A DNA stretch of 41,854 nucleotides from positions 1 through 41,854 of the forward strand of contig JAHBWU010000028.1 in the NCBI GenBank assembly GCA_019636835.1, written 5' to 3'. Source of the DNA: Nitrospira sp. (GTDB lineage: Bacteria; Nitrospirota; Nitrospiria; Nitrospirales; Nitrospiraceae). Shown piece by piece: positions 1-8,008 of the stretch. The notes under the pieces are model-generated. The model saw nothing but the letters and a program-made list of their open reading frames with translations. It did not search any database and was not told where the DNA came from. A program made the translations under genes and the position numbers. The number at the start of each line of letters is the position of its first letter. Within the stretch, counting starts at the first letter, position 1.

Positions 1-1
1 G

Positions 2-1936
2 CTTCAAATAGACGGTCTAGCCCCGCTGGCTAAGGGCACACAGAAGAAATCGAAAGTCATGCTCATCTTTCCGCCTGAGTGGGTGCCGACGGCGCCATAC
101 CTGGCCTTGCCTTCGCTCACCGCCGTCTTGCGCGAGGCCGGCCATTCGGTCATCCAGCGCGATATCAACATCGGCATGTGGGATCATTTCTTCAGCATGG
201 AGTTTCTGATTTGGGTGAAGGCTCGGTTAGGCATGCAGCTCAAGGTTTTACAGGACAAGGAGAAGGCAAGGTTGCTCACGGAACGGGATGTGGACCAGAA
301 AGCCGCCGTGGAGCAGGCGTATGACGTGGATGTATTTGATCTGGCGGAACGGGCTGAAGATGCGAAGCGGATCGTGCGCGGCGAACGTTTCTATGAGGCC
401 GAGACGCTGGAAGGAGCGCTCAACACCTTCCGCGAGACGATGGCCTATATTTCCGCCGCCTACTATCCTGCCTCTCTCGTTTTCTATCCGATGGAAAGCA
501 ATCTCGGGTATCGTCCCGGTGTCTCGAAGGAAGTGTTTACCTGTTTGGAAGATGAGCAGGTGAATGTCTATCGAGATCTCTGCAATCAGTTGGTCATGCC
601 GGATGTGGCTAGAGAACAGCCGGACGTGGTCGGGATTTCCATTGGGACGCAGATGCAGCTCTTGGCCGGCTTAACGTTTGGAAAAATGATCAAGGAGACG
701 TTCCCGCAGGTTCACGTGGTAGTCGGTGGCAACGTGATCACGCGGTTACAGGAAGACCTCGTAAATCACGAAGGATTTTTTATAGAAGTCTTTGATTCCG
801 CGATTCTCTATGAAGGAGAACATGCGCTGCTGTGGCTCATCGAAGCGTTGAATGGTCAGCGCCCTCTCGCCTCCGTCCCCAACTTGATCTATCGTGATGA
901 GTCATGCCTCCACCGGAATCCGGAAATCTACACTGAGAAAACAACCGCGCTGCCGTTGCCTGATTTTGATGGAATGCCGCTCGATCGTTACTTCGTCCCT
1001 GAACTCATCATTCCTTACTTGGCGACGCGCGGCTGCTACTGGGGGCGCTGTACGTTTTGCGACCATGGTCAAGGCTACTTCGATCAGTACAGGGGAATGC
1101 CGGCTCAGCTAGTCATCGACCAGATCAAGACGCTGCGGGACAAGTACCATTGCTGGCATTTTCTGTTCAGCGATGAGTCCTATCCCCCGGCATTGTTCAA
1201 GAAAGTCTCCCAACTGCTGGTCGATCAAAATGTCGGGATCAAGTGGACGACGCTCATCAGGTTTGAAGAGACGCTGCAAGATCAGGCTACGTGGGATCTG
1301 GCGGCCAAGGCCGGCTGCTGCACACTCTATTACGGGATGGAGTCGGCGAACGAACGGGTCTTGAACCTCATGGACAAGCATGCCACGAAGCGCGTGATCC
1401 AGCGCAATCTTCAGATGGCGGCGAAGGCGGGAATTTGGAACCATGTGATGGCGTTCTACGGGTTTCCGGGAGAAACGTTTGAGGAGGCGATGGAAACCCG
1501 TGGATTTGTCCTGGAGAATCAACCGGTGATTCATTCATTGGAACTGTTCTACTTCGTGGCCTATCGTCATACGCCGATGGTGCGCCACCCGGAAAAGTTC
1601 GGCATTACGATTCACAAGCAGGAGGAGTACGATCTTCCGCTGGACTACTACTATACCTTGAATGACCCCAGCACTCTGTCATGTCTCGACGCAATGCAGC
1701 TGTGCGAAGAATTCTATAAGAACGATTTTCATCCCTGGGCCGTGCGGGTGAACTCGCGCGAGCACGTGTTCCTCTATATCTCGAAGTTCGGGACGAACCG
1801 GCTGCCGCAAATTTACGCCCCGCAGACGCAACCGGTCGGTTCGCCGGAAGGTGTCTCAGGATTGATCACCTGGCCGGTGGCGAATTTGCAAGGAGATGAA
1901 GGGATGTCCCGCGTCACCAGTCACGATGCCAGCTGA
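2..1936 (+). CDS. Radical SAM protein with B12-binding-like N-terminal domain (5' end probably outside window)
   Basis: The N-terminal part resembles a cobalamin-binding Rossmann domain (about residues 1-270 counted from the ATG at 59, including VVGISIGTQMQ and VVVGGN). A radical SAM core follows, with LATRGC at 321-326 and cysteines C326, C331 and C334 for a [4Fe-4S] cluster. The spacing is C-x4-C-x2-C, not the textbook C-x3-C-x2-C. Such enzymes cleave S-adenosylmethionine to start radical chemistry, often methylations or rearrangements; the substrate here is unknown. The frame is open without a stop from base 2, and the ATG at 59 has no clear ribosome binding site. That ATG sits just before the first strand (MLIFPPEW), so the true start may lie upstream of the window. 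The last ~70 residues match no domain I recognise. No biosynthetic partner gene is adjacent downstream. The fold call is firm; the function is unassigned. Confidence 0.85.
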   Translation, partial: LQIDGLAPLAKGTQKKSKVMLIFPPEWVPTAPYLALPSLTAVLREAGHSVIQRDINIGMWDHFFSMEFLIWVKARLGMQLKVLQDKEKARLLTERDVDQKAAVEQAYDVDVFDLAERAEDAKRIVRGERFYEAETLEGALNTFRETMAYISAAYYPASLVFYPMESNLGYRPGVSKEVFTCLEDEQVNVYRDLCNQLVMPDVAREQPDVVGISIGTQMQLLAGLTFGKMIKETFPQVHVVVGGNVITRLQEDLVNHEGFFIEVFDSAILYEGEHALLWLIEALNGQRPLASVPNLIYRDESCLHRNPEIYTEKTTALPLPDFDGMPLDRYFVPELIIPYLATRGCYWGRCTFCDHGQGYFDQYRGMPAQLVIDQIKTLRDKYHCWHFLFSDESYPPALFKKVSQLLVDQNVGIKWTTLIRFEETLQDQATWDLAAKAGCCTLYYGMESANERVLNLMDKHATKRVIQRNLQMAAKAGIWNHVMAFYGFPGETFEEAMETRGFVLENQPVIHSLELFYFVAYRHTPMVRHPEKFGITIHKQEEYDLPLDYYYTLNDPSTLSCLDAMQLCEEFYKNDFHPWAVRVNSREHVFLYISKFGTNRLPQIYAPQTQPVGSPEGVSGLITWPVANLQGDEGMSRVTSHDAS

Positions 1937-2025
1937 AGTGGGATGCGTCACATGTCAATGGAATTGTTCTCCCCCGATTGGCGTATGACGGTTGGTGGGA
2001 GACGCGATAGATGTTGTATCGGCGG

Positions 2026-2283
2026 CTAACGTTCAGGTTGGTCGGGAACGAATACAGCGGAAATCAGCGCATAGGCCGCCTCGACAGTCCGTGTCATCTC
2101 TTCGGCTTTCCGAAACTGCTGCATATATTGCTTCGGATTGTTGGTAAGGCCGGCATAGCGTGTCGGGTTCCAGTTGTAGAGCTGGACGCGCTTCGCCCGT
2201 TCCAGGTCTTCGGTGGTGATGGGGAGCGTGAGGCCCAAGATCTCCAACGCATGGGCGACGTCCTGCTCGGTGATGTGGTCCAT
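2026..2283 (-). CDS. Small J-domain-like protein lacking the HPD motif
   Basis: About 85 residues, mostly helical, with the outline of a DnaJ J-domain: an ALEILGL start, a basic helix (DLERAKRVQLYNW), then a loop and a last helix (VEAAYALISAVF). Where a true J-domain has His-Pro-Asp, this protein has NPT, so it should not stimulate DnaK in the usual way. I chose the ATG at 2283 (MDHITEQDV). A longer frame with a GTG start at 2340 is possible but would run into the upstream region of the divergent PhzF gene, and neither start has a strong ribosome binding site. The J-like call rests on pattern alone; an unrelated short helical protein is the alternative. Confidence 0.6.
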   Translation of the reverse strand: MDHITEQDVAHALEILGLTLPITTEDLERAKRVQLYNWNPTRYAGLTNNPKQYMQQFRKAEEMTRTVEAAYALISAVFVPDQPER

Positions 2284-2388
2284 GGGCGGAGTCTGCCAAA
2301 GAGGGCGAGACCTGTCAAATGACGGCGATTGTTTTCTCACGGCACGATCAGGTTTTCAAGTGTTATCCAGGCGAGTTCGGGAGTGACC

Positions 2389-3318
2389 ATGGCTGACCAA
2401 CGGGCTTTAAAATTCTATCAGGCTGACGTCTTTACCGCTCAACCGTTCGGCGGCAACCCCGTTGCGGTTTTTCCCGATGCTGAGGGACTGACGGACGATG
2501 AGCTGCAACAGATTGCGCGAGAGATGAATCTATCGGAGACGGTCTTCGTCTTTCCACCGACTGATCCTGCTGCAGTCGCACGGTTGCGGATCTTTACCCC
2601 GACTCAGGAAATTCCCTTTGCCGGCCATCCGGTACTCGGCACATTTTACGTGTTGGCCCAGCTCGGGAGAGTTTCTACTCAGGAACAGGTCACGCATGTC
2701 ATGCAGGAATGTAATATCGGTCTATTTCCAGTCGAATTGCATGCGGAACAGAGTCGTGTCGTGCGGGTCATCATGTCTCAACCCAAACCGGAATTTCTCG
2801 ATCCCATCGATGCCATCGAAGATGTGTATCTGGTCGGTAGAGCCCTCGGCTTGCCGAAGCACGTGATCGCCGATATGAAGTGGCCTCTCCAAGTCGTGTC
2901 GACCGGCTTGCCGGTCCTGATCGTGCCGGTGCGAACGTTGACGGCCGTCCGGTCGATCAACCCTGATGCGTCGGCCATCATCAATGTCTGCGAGCGATTC
3001 GGGGCCAACGGGATTATGGTCTTCACGACGGTGACGGTTGAATCGTTCGCTTCCGTCCATGCGAGAATGTTTGCTCCGAAAATTGGAATCTTGGAGGATC
3101 CGGCGACGGGGAGCGCCGGCGGCGCACTGGGAGCGTACCTGGTTCAGAACGGCGTCGTTGAAGTCGGGCCGAGGACGGACATCCTTATTGAACAGGGCTA
3201 CGAAATCGATCGGCCATCCCGGATTCTGGTGCAGGTTGAGTCGGACGATGAGGTGATCCAAGGTGTGAAGGTCGGGGGGCAGTGTGTGATGGTGGTGGAA
3301 GGAGTGTTGAAGTTCTGA
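2389..3318 (+). CDS. PhzF family isomerase/epimerase-like protein
   Basis: This 309-residue protein has the diaminopimelate-epimerase-like fold typical of the PhzF family. Visible family motifs are FGGNPVAVF (20-28), the segment NLSETVF with the conserved glutamate at 50 (the acid/base residue in PhzF), the FAGHPVLGT stretch, and [15 protein letters not shown] near the C-terminus. Family length is about 260-310 residues. PhzF itself isomerises a phenazine precursor, but most family members have unknown substrates, and no phenazine genes lie nearby. I chose the ATG at 2389 because GGGAG precedes it and the protein then begins at the family's first strand. The frame could be extended to 2329, but those residues look non-coding. 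It stands alone between a divergent small gene and a CBS gene. Confidence 0.88.
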   Translation: MADQRALKFYQADVFTAQPFGGNPVAVFPDAEGLTDDELQQIAREMNLSETVFVFPPTDPAAVARLRIFTPTQEIPFAGHPVLGTFYVLAQLGRVSTQEQVTHVMQECNIGLFPVELHAEQSRVVRVIMSQPKPEFLDPIDAIEDVYLVGRALGLPKHVIADMKWPLQVVSTGLPVLIVPVRTLTAVRSINPDASAIINVCERFGANGIMVFTTVTVESFASVHARMFAPKIGILEDPATGSAGGALGAYLVQNGVVEVGPRTDILIEQGYEIDRPSRILVQVESDDEVIQGVKVGGQCVMVVEGVLKF

Positions 3319-3462
3319 AACAGGGTGCCGATCATCCTGCCATGCGAGTGAACGGCCTCGCACGTTCCGCTCATTCATGATAATCTACGACCGACCAAAC
3401 GTGGCTGGTATTTGAACCAGCAGTCAGCCGCGACAATAGTGAATTTGAAAGGGAGGGAGAGG

Positions 3463-3897
3463 ATGGCTACAGTTAGTCAGATTGTGAACAAGCGTCCAAA
3501 GTCCATCGGGCCGAAGGTCTCAATAGCCAGTGCAGCCAAGACGATGCGTCAAGCACGGGTGGGATCGCTCTTGGTAAAGAAAGGCAAGCAATTGGTCGGA
3601 ATCGTGACAGACACCGATATTGTGCGGAGGGCTGTGGCAACAGGGAAGCCGCTGGGGAAGCTCACCGTTGAGAAAATCATGACGGCTCCGATTTGCACGA
3701 TCGAGGGGAGTCAGTCGGTTGATGATGCGCAGGACATGATGGCGGACCTGGGTGTGCGCCATCTCGGCGTCACGAAAGGCGGCAGCATCGTCGGAGTGAT
3801 CTCCGTGCGCGACCTGCTGCTGCACTATAAGCGCTACGCACAGTCGAAGATTTCGACGGATGTGACGTATGACGAACCGAAGATCACCCAGGACTAA
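3463..3897 (+). CDS. Tandem CBS-domain protein (paralogue 1)
   Basis: 144 residues made almost entirely of two CBS domains (about 8-60 and 72-130). Each contains the typical G-I-V/I-T/S-x-x-D segment (GIVTDTDIVRRA and GVISVRDLLLHY). A paired CBS module usually binds adenine nucleotides and signals energy or redox state, but there is no attached effector domain, so its partner is unknown. The ATG at 3463 follows a purine-rich GGGAGGGAGAGG. A longer frame begins at 3412 but lacks family similarity in the extra part. A second gene of the same design lies inside the hem operon at 29938-30330; both share the TDTD-(I/M)-VRR motif and the GV(I)SVRDL ending. Confidence 0.88.
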   Translation: MATVSQIVNKRPKSIGPKVSIASAAKTMRQARVGSLLVKKGKQLVGIVTDTDIVRRAVATGKPLGKLTVEKIMTAPICTIEGSQSVDDAQDMMADLGVRHLGVTKGGSIVGVISVRDLLLHYKRYAQSKISTDVTYDEPKITQD

Positions 3898-4010
3898 CGG
3901 ACGCTGAAAACAGCCACCAACTTCGTTCTCAGTCGTGCGTCTCCCTGCGACGTACCCACGCGGGTATGCCTCAGTCGCCACACTTCCTGCGGCCTCGTTG
4001 GATGACCGTT

Positions 4011-4039
4011 TTGAGCATCCTCGAATTCGGAACTATTTT
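4011..4039 (+). promoter_or_regulatory. Candidate sigma-70-type promoter for the AT-rich orphan gene
   Basis: TTGAGC and TATTTT are separated by 17 bases, about 35 bases before the ATG at 4073. The match is moderate and the local AT richness raises the chance of a random hit. Confidence 0.3.
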
Positions 4040-4072
4040 TCGTTTCACTTTCTTCTGATTTTTCCGAGCAGC

Positions 4073-4642
4073 ATGAAGATTGCGGTCTCAAAGATAGCTG
4101 CTGCAAAATCTCAGCTGCTTGAAGCAAGCAATCTTTTCTTCGAAGAGCGTGACCCTGTATCGATTCATACTCTGACCTGTGCGGCACTACAAATACTGCA
4201 TGATCATTTTGAAGATATTGGTCAGGTCTGGGATCATAACCTGATATTTCACTATGACTTGATCTATATAAAGGATGAGTACAGGAAGCAATATTTCGAC
4301 AAGGCACGAGAAGCTGCAAACTTCTTTAAGCATACGGATCGCGATCTAAAAACTGGAAAAACCAGCATTGAGTTTAATACGGAAGAAAATGCCTTTTACA
4401 TCTTTGAGGCTTCGCGTTGCCTGAGAATAATCGAAGGCAGCAATTATGTCTTTCATCCTGAGTTTAGAGCCTTTGTATGTTGGCTCGGATTGAAATATCC
4501 CAACTGGTTTAAGGGGAATGCAATAAAACTTTTGTTCTCAGGGAAGGATGTGAGCCCGGACAATTACAAATACTTTCGTGACGCGATTGGCTATTTGAAG
4601 GCAAACCCTAGCCTAATGCTGGACGAACGTAGGTCAGAGTGA
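4073..4642 (+). CDS. AT-rich hypothetical protein, probably acquired
   Basis: A 189-residue soluble protein without signal peptide or membrane segment. I know similar proteins as scattered uncharacterised hypotheticals that share the SIHTLTCAALQILHD segment and a later NFFKHTDRD segment, here near residues 28-42 and 82-90. The helical layout is somewhat HEPN-like, but I cannot assign a function. The ATG at 4073 begins the conserved part; the frame is open back to 3935, but that part reads as non-coding. Base composition is clearly lower in GC than all neighbours (lines inside the gene range from about 35 to 48% GC), and codon use leans to A/T endings. This suggests recent horizontal acquisition. 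No recombinase or repeat marks its ends. Confidence 0.75.
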   Translation: MKIAVSKIAAAKSQLLEASNLFFEERDPVSIHTLTCAALQILHDHFEDIGQVWDHNLIFHYDLIYIKDEYRKQYFDKAREAANFFKHTDRDLKTGKTSIEFNTEENAFYIFEASRCLRIIEGSNYVFHPEFRAFVCWLGLKYPNWFKGNAIKLLFSGKDVSPDNYKYFRDAIGYLKANPSLMLDERRSE

Positions 4643-4668
4643 AGTAAGAAGGTGTAAGTAAACCTATT

Positions 4669-5181
4669 TTACTTGATGAGCTGCTGGATCAGATGCCCGA
4701 GCTCTGGAAGAATGAGCTTTTCCATCGCGAGGCGGACGGCGTTTTCTGAACCTGGAGTGGAAAAGAGGATGCGGCCGTTGATCACACCGGCGGTCGCCCG
4801 GCTCATGATCGCCGGTGAACCAATGTCTTGATAGGTCAGCAGTCGAAAGATTTCGCCGAATCCATCGAGCCGCTTTTCCAACATTTCGTCCACCGCTTCG
4901 AACGTGGAGTCCCGACGGGCAATGCCGGTTCCGCCATTGATGATGATGGCCTGCACCGTTTCGTTGGCTGTGCCCCGAGCGATCCACAGTTGGATCTGCG
5001 CCGGGTCGTCTTTCACCAGATGATACCCTACGACCGTATGGCCTCGCTCTTCTAAGAGCTTCCGAATCAACTGACCACTGGTGTCGGTTTCTGGCGTGCG
5101 GGTATCGCTACAGGTAATGACCATGCACCCGATTGAGCTGGGTGCATGGTCTTTGTGTTCGTGATGACTTGGTATGATCAT
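4669..5181 (-). CDS. moaB: Molybdenum cofactor biosynthesis protein MoaB
   Basis: A 170-residue protein of the MoaB/MogA family, which bind molybdopterin and adenylylate it (MogA) or have a related role in cofactor assembly. Visible motifs are TCSDTRTPETDTSG (23-36), the pterin-binding INGGTGIARRDST (81-93) and the STPGSENAVR segment (141-150). The length matches MoaB. The long N-terminus (EHKDHAPSS) resembles the start of Gram-positive-type MoaB, which supports the ATG at 5181 over the internal ATG at 5124. It lies downstream of the ferredoxin gene on the same strand with a 90-base gap, so co-transcription is possible. A perfect 12-bp inverted repeat lies within its first codons (5119-5151). 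Molybdoenzymes such as nitrite oxidoreductase need the cofactor, but no such enzyme is in this window. Confidence 0.9.
   Translation of the reverse strand: MIIPSHHEHKDHAPSSIGCMVITCSDTRTPETDTSGQLIRKLLEERGHTVVGYHLVKDDPAQIQLWIARGTANETVQAIIINGGTGIARRDSTFEAVDEMLEKRLDGFGEIFRLLTYQDIGSPAIMSRATAGVINGRILFSTPGSENAVRLAMEKLILPELGHLIQQLIK
5119..5151. repeat. Perfect 12-bp inverted repeat inside the 5' end of moaB
   Basis: GACCATGCACCC (5119-5130) and its exact reverse complement (5140-5151) flank a 9-base loop. It covers the internal ATG at 5124. In mRNA it would form a strong hairpin about 30 bases into the moaB reading frame. No T-run follows on either strand, so it is not an intrinsic terminator. Confidence 0.8.
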
Positions 5182-5271
5182 GTGTCAAGGGATACGCTAT
5201 CAGCAATCAATTTAAACAATCAAGCGTTCAATCTTGTCCGACCGCTCTATGCGAGCCGTCGCTGGCTAAGT

Positions 5272-5598
5272 TCATTTCCACACGGAGTCTGGATTCAGTT
5301 TCGCCGCCGGTGTTCCTTTTGCGACATGTTCATCAAGGATGGTGGCGACGTCCGTCTCGGTTACCTTGGAATACCAGGTATTGTCGGGATAGACGACGAC
5401 CGTCGGACCTTGCTCGCAGGGACCGAGGCAGCCTGTCGCGCTTACCAACACCTCCCCCGGTGGGACGGATCGCTGCATCAGCCCCATATTGAAAGCCATC
5501 AGCAGCTGCGCAGCACCGGCCGACCCGCAAGAGGGTTTCGGGTGACCGGGGGGACGGGAATTGGTACAGACGAGAATATGATACTTCGGTTTTGGCAT
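5272..5598 (-). CDS. Thioredoxin-like [2Fe-2S] ferredoxin
   Basis: 108 residues with four cysteines at 11, 24, 57 and 61, spaced C-x12-C-x32-C-x3-C. This is the pattern of the thioredoxin-fold [2Fe-2S] ferredoxins related to the NuoE subunit and to Aquifex Fd. Segments HILVCTNSRPPGH and GCLGPCEQGP carry the ligands. Such proteins carry single electrons in the cytoplasm; the partner is unknown. The ATG at 5598 has a GAGGAG ribosome binding site at a good distance. It follows the GGCT-like gene by 37 bases and precedes moaB, all on the minus strand, so the three may form one transcript. Confidence 0.88.
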   Translation of the reverse strand: MPKPKYHILVCTNSRPPGHPKPSCGSAGAAQLLMAFNMGLMQRSVPPGEVLVSATGCLGPCEQGPTVVVYPDNTWYSKVTETDVATILDEHVAKGTPAAKLNPDSVWK

Positions 5599-5635
5599 AG
5601 TCTCCTCAATAAAAAATGGAACATGTACAGTCCGC

Positions 5636-6079
5636 TTATCGCGGCCGATACGACTCCCACTCCTGGATCACGTCCTCCGGAAACTTCCAGTGTTTGAACC
5701 CTTTCAGCACCCAATCCAGGTAATGGTCTTTGGGCTTAAACTTCCCGATCGGGTTTGCGGCGTATGTGGTGACGAGCTCCTTTTCTCCGCTCGCACCCGA
5801 GACGGTGACTTGCAGATGGCGATAAGCTCCTTGCGGCACATCCTGCTCAAACTGATCCATGATCTTCACGTCTTCGTCCGTTAGTTCCAATACCCCCCCC
5901 CAGGTCTTTTCACCTGGTGAAGGCACGATACTGGCGAGCCCGCATCGCCACTGCGACGACCATCGGCAAAATTTGACGGTATGGTCCGACAGGGTCGCGA
6001 GGTAGAGAAATCTGTGTTCCGGGGCTCGCCGTTTGAGTTGAGAGGGATTAAGGAGATCGCCGTACAAAAAGAACTTCAT
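5636..6079 (-). CDS. Gamma-glutamylcyclotransferase-like (AIG2/GGCT fold) protein
   Basis: 147 residues with the small barrel fold of the GGCT/AIG2 family. The phosphate-binding-like start FLYGDLLNP (4-12) stands for the usual YG-x-L motif, and E78 within MDQFEQDVPQGAYRH matches the catalytic glutamate of the family, followed by the usual (Y)-Y-R pattern. Members release 5-oxoproline from gamma-glutamyl peptides or act on related amide bonds, but many small bacterial members have no known substrate. It is first in a minus-strand set with the ferredoxin and moaB. I saw no good promoter between its start and the divergent gene at 6273. Confidence 0.78.
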   Translation of the reverse strand: MKFFLYGDLLNPSQLKRRAPEHRFLYLATLSDHTVKFCRWSSQWRCGLASIVPSPGEKTWGGVLELTDEDVKIMDQFEQDVPQGAYRHLQVTVSGASGEKELVTTYAANPIGKFKPKDHYLDWVLKGFKHWKFPEDVIQEWESYRPR

Positions 6080-6186
6080 GCACCGTACTCATTCTACGCC
6101 CGACCGTCTTGAAGCCTGCTTGTACTTGTAACACACCGGCTTTTCACCAGACAAGCGGCTCGACGCGATCCATTCTCGAAGCTGCA

Positions 6187-6215
6187 TTGACATGGCGTCT
6201 GGGCCTTCCTAAGAT
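6187..6215 (+). promoter_or_regulatory. Strong candidate sigma-70-type promoter
   Basis: A perfect TTGACA and TAAGAT are separated by 17 bases, placing a start site near 6222 and about 50 bases of leader before the ATG at 6273. Confidence 0.6.
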
Positions 6216-6272
6216 GCCGTGCAGTCAACAAGACTTCACGATTTTGGCCTCCTACACTGAGACAACACCCGC

Positions 6273-6755
6273 ATGACTGACAGCAGTACCTTCACTCGAC
6301 CCATTGGCGCTCACCTCATCCGCTACGCAGTCGCCACAGTCTTGCTGTTGGGTGGACTCTACTATGCATGGACCACGTTGCCGTCGACAACGCCGCCGAG
6401 AGACAAGCGAGAAGCTGAGGCGTTGGCCTTGGTGCAGAGTCATCCGGCGATCGGTCACCCGACAATCCTAAAGGCCATGCACGAGCATGTCCGTATGATG
6501 AAGGATCGCGGGCGGGGGGTTCGGCTCGGCGAATGGCGAGTGAAGTATGTCGAGGGAGACATCTACGAAATCCGTGTGCAGCTTCGCGATCAGGGGATGC
6601 GCGACCAATGGTTCGAGCGAGAATTCATCTGGCATGCGCATCTCGAACTCAAGAAGGTCAATGCGGCCTCTTTGCCGGCGGACGGAGTGACGCCTAAAGC
6701 GCCCGATACGGACCAACAACCAGTTCCGGAGCTCACCGCTCCATCACGAAGTTAA
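6273..6755 (+). CDS. Membrane-anchored hypothetical protein
   Basis: 160 residues: a short N-terminal tail, one hydrophobic segment (about 16-35, RYAVATVLLLGGLYYAW), then a charged region that probably lies in the periplasm or at the membrane surface, ending in a proline-rich tail. The middle (about 65-130) has mixed strand/helix character with many Arg and Glu and matches no domain I recognise. The hydrophobic segment lacks a signal peptidase site, so it is probably a membrane anchor. A good promoter (6187-6215) precedes it. Its TAA stop overlaps the opposite-strand TAA of the Rieske gene within the same four bases (TTAA, 6752-6755), so the two genes converge with no space for a separate terminator. 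Confidence 0.75.
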   Translation: MTDSSTFTRPIGAHLIRYAVATVLLLGGLYYAWTTLPSTTPPRDKREAEALALVQSHPAIGHPTILKAMHEHVRMMKDRGRGVRLGEWRVKYVEGDIYEIRVQLRDQGMRDQWFEREFIWHAHLELKKVNAASLPADGVTPKAPDTDQQPVPELTAPSRS

Positions 6756-7081
6756 GCCGGTTCTCTGAGTGCCGGTGGGATGGCGATCTGAACTTCATCT
6801 CCTTGGATCCGAACCTCGCAGCAAGCGAGCTGGAAGTTCGGATTGCCGACTCGTTCTCCAGAAATGAGACTGAATTTCCAGCCATGCCAGGGACATTCGA
6901 CAACTGCCTCGCAGAGTTTCCCTTCTCCGAGCGGGCCGCCCGCGTGGGGGCAGGAATTATCGATCGCATAAAAAGTGCCCTCCACGTTGAAGACTGCAAC
7001 CCAAATCCCATCGACTTCGACGGTTCGTCCCGTGCCGGGTGGAATCTCGTGCGTGAAGGCCACTCTGACGAAATCGTTCAT
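6752..7081 (-). CDS. Rieske-type [2Fe-2S] ferredoxin (NirD/biphenyl-dioxygenase ferredoxin-like)
   Basis: 109 residues with a full Rieske cluster site: C44-P-H46 in SCPHAGGPLGEG and C63-P-W-H66-G in ECPWHGWKF. The protein is soluble and has no transmembrane anchor, so it belongs with small Rieske ferredoxins or NirD-like subunits and not with the bc1-type proteins. It would carry electrons to a reductase or oxygenase, but no such enzyme lies beside it. I chose the ATG at 7081 (MNDFVRVA) because family members begin this way and GGAG lies 11 bases upstream. Longer starts at 7090 and 7111 are possible. It converges on the membrane-anchored gene with overlapping stop codons. Confidence 0.9.
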   Translation of the reverse strand: MNDFVRVAFTHEIPPGTGRTVEVDGIWVAVFNVEGTFYAIDNSCPHAGGPLGEGKLCEAVVECPWHGWKFSLISGERVGNPNFQLACCEVRIQGDEVQIAIPPALREPA

Positions 7082-7239
7082 CCTGATCATTTCTCCATCG
7101 GTCCGCCGCATGCGGCATCAGATGGGCGCTTGCTTGATTTCAACGCTACCTTATGGCATAGAACTATCAGCGTATAGCGCTGCCCCGCGGAAACACTCCC
7201 TGGCTGCTGTGGAGGCCCGATTGGGGATGAGGTTCCTGC

Positions 7240-7785
7240 ATGGAAATGACCCTCCTGCTCAACGCGACCTATGAACCCCTGCGGGTCGTGCATTGGCAAA
7301 AAGCGATCGCGCTTCTCTGGCAAGGCAAAGTCGAAGTTTTGGAGGTCTACGACAGGGAAATCCATGGGATTTCCCTGTCGATCAAACTTCCAGCCGTGAT
7401 GCGGCTGCTGAAACTGGTTAAACTGAAAGACAGTCATCGTGCCGTCAAGTTTTCCCGGATCAATATTTTTACGCGAGACGGGTACAGCTGCCAATACTGT
7501 AACCACAGGTTTCGGACGGAAGAGCTGACGTTTGATCATGTCGTGCCCATCGCCAAGGGTGGGAAAAAGACATGGGAGAACATCGTGACCGCCTGCTGGC
7601 GGTGCAACAATCGGAAAAGCGGGCGTACGCCGGAAGAGGCGGGCATGAAGTTAAAGAAGCGGCCCGTGAAACCTCGATGGAGTCCCGTCATCACCATCAC
7701 CATCGGTATTCGCAACACGCCGGAAAGTTGGCGTGATTATCTCTATTGGAATATGGAGCTGGATGCAGATCCGACCGATACGTAG
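7240..7785 (+). CDS. HNH endonuclease family protein
   Basis: 181 residues. The N-terminal half (LLLNATYEPLRVVHWQKA onward) is typical of a widespread bacterial HNH family often found as a single chromosomal gene. The HNH/zinc module runs from about 88 to 132: YSCQYC, then FDHVVPIAKGG with the catalytic histidine, N109-like asparagine in WENIV, and CWRCNNRKSG, giving two CxxC pairs for a structural zinc. It should bind and cut DNA, though the role of this family in the cell is not settled; no methylase or toxin-antitoxin partner is adjacent. The ATG at 7246 is an equally good start. A weak promoter-like pair (TTGATT 7134, CATAGA 7157) lies upstream. Confidence 0.88.
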   Translation: MEMTLLLNATYEPLRVVHWQKAIALLWQGKVEVLEVYDREIHGISLSIKLPAVMRLLKLVKLKDSHRAVKFSRINIFTRDGYSCQYCNHRFRTEELTFDHVVPIAKGGKKTWENIVTACWRCNNRKSGRTPEEAGMKLKKRPVKPRWSPVITITIGIRNTPESWRDYLYWNMELDADPTDT

Positions 7786-8008
7786 CGCGATCTTGAAAAG
7801 ACCATCTGTGGACATGCATCAGCAACCCCCGTCTCTCGACTAATCCTTCCAAAATTTTGCACGAAGTCATTCCAGTCTTTCCAGCGTGCTGCATTATAGC
7901 GATGGACTGATCAAAAGTGGAAATGAGTGTGGATTCCTGAAATCCCACTTGCATGATGGAGGTCCATTCTCGGATACTGAGCCACTCGGTCGAAACGGGA
8001 GTACCATC

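Noticed and set aside
2722..3378. 218-codon open frame (minus strand) over the PhzF gene
   Set aside because: Arg/His/Asp-rich translation typical of a shadow frame; PhzF motifs on the other strand are clear.
4656..4674. Hairpin AAGTAAA/TTTACTT at the moaB stop as a terminator
   Set aside because: The stem is short and almost all A-T, and it includes the stop codon itself.
5146..5697. 183-codon open frame (plus strand) over the ferredoxin gene
   Set aside because: Antisense to a cysteine-motif ferredoxin that has a good ribosome binding site.
7168..7182. Small palindrome CAGCG/CGCTG between the Rieske and HNH genes as an operator
   Set aside because: A five-base arm is too short to separate from chance.
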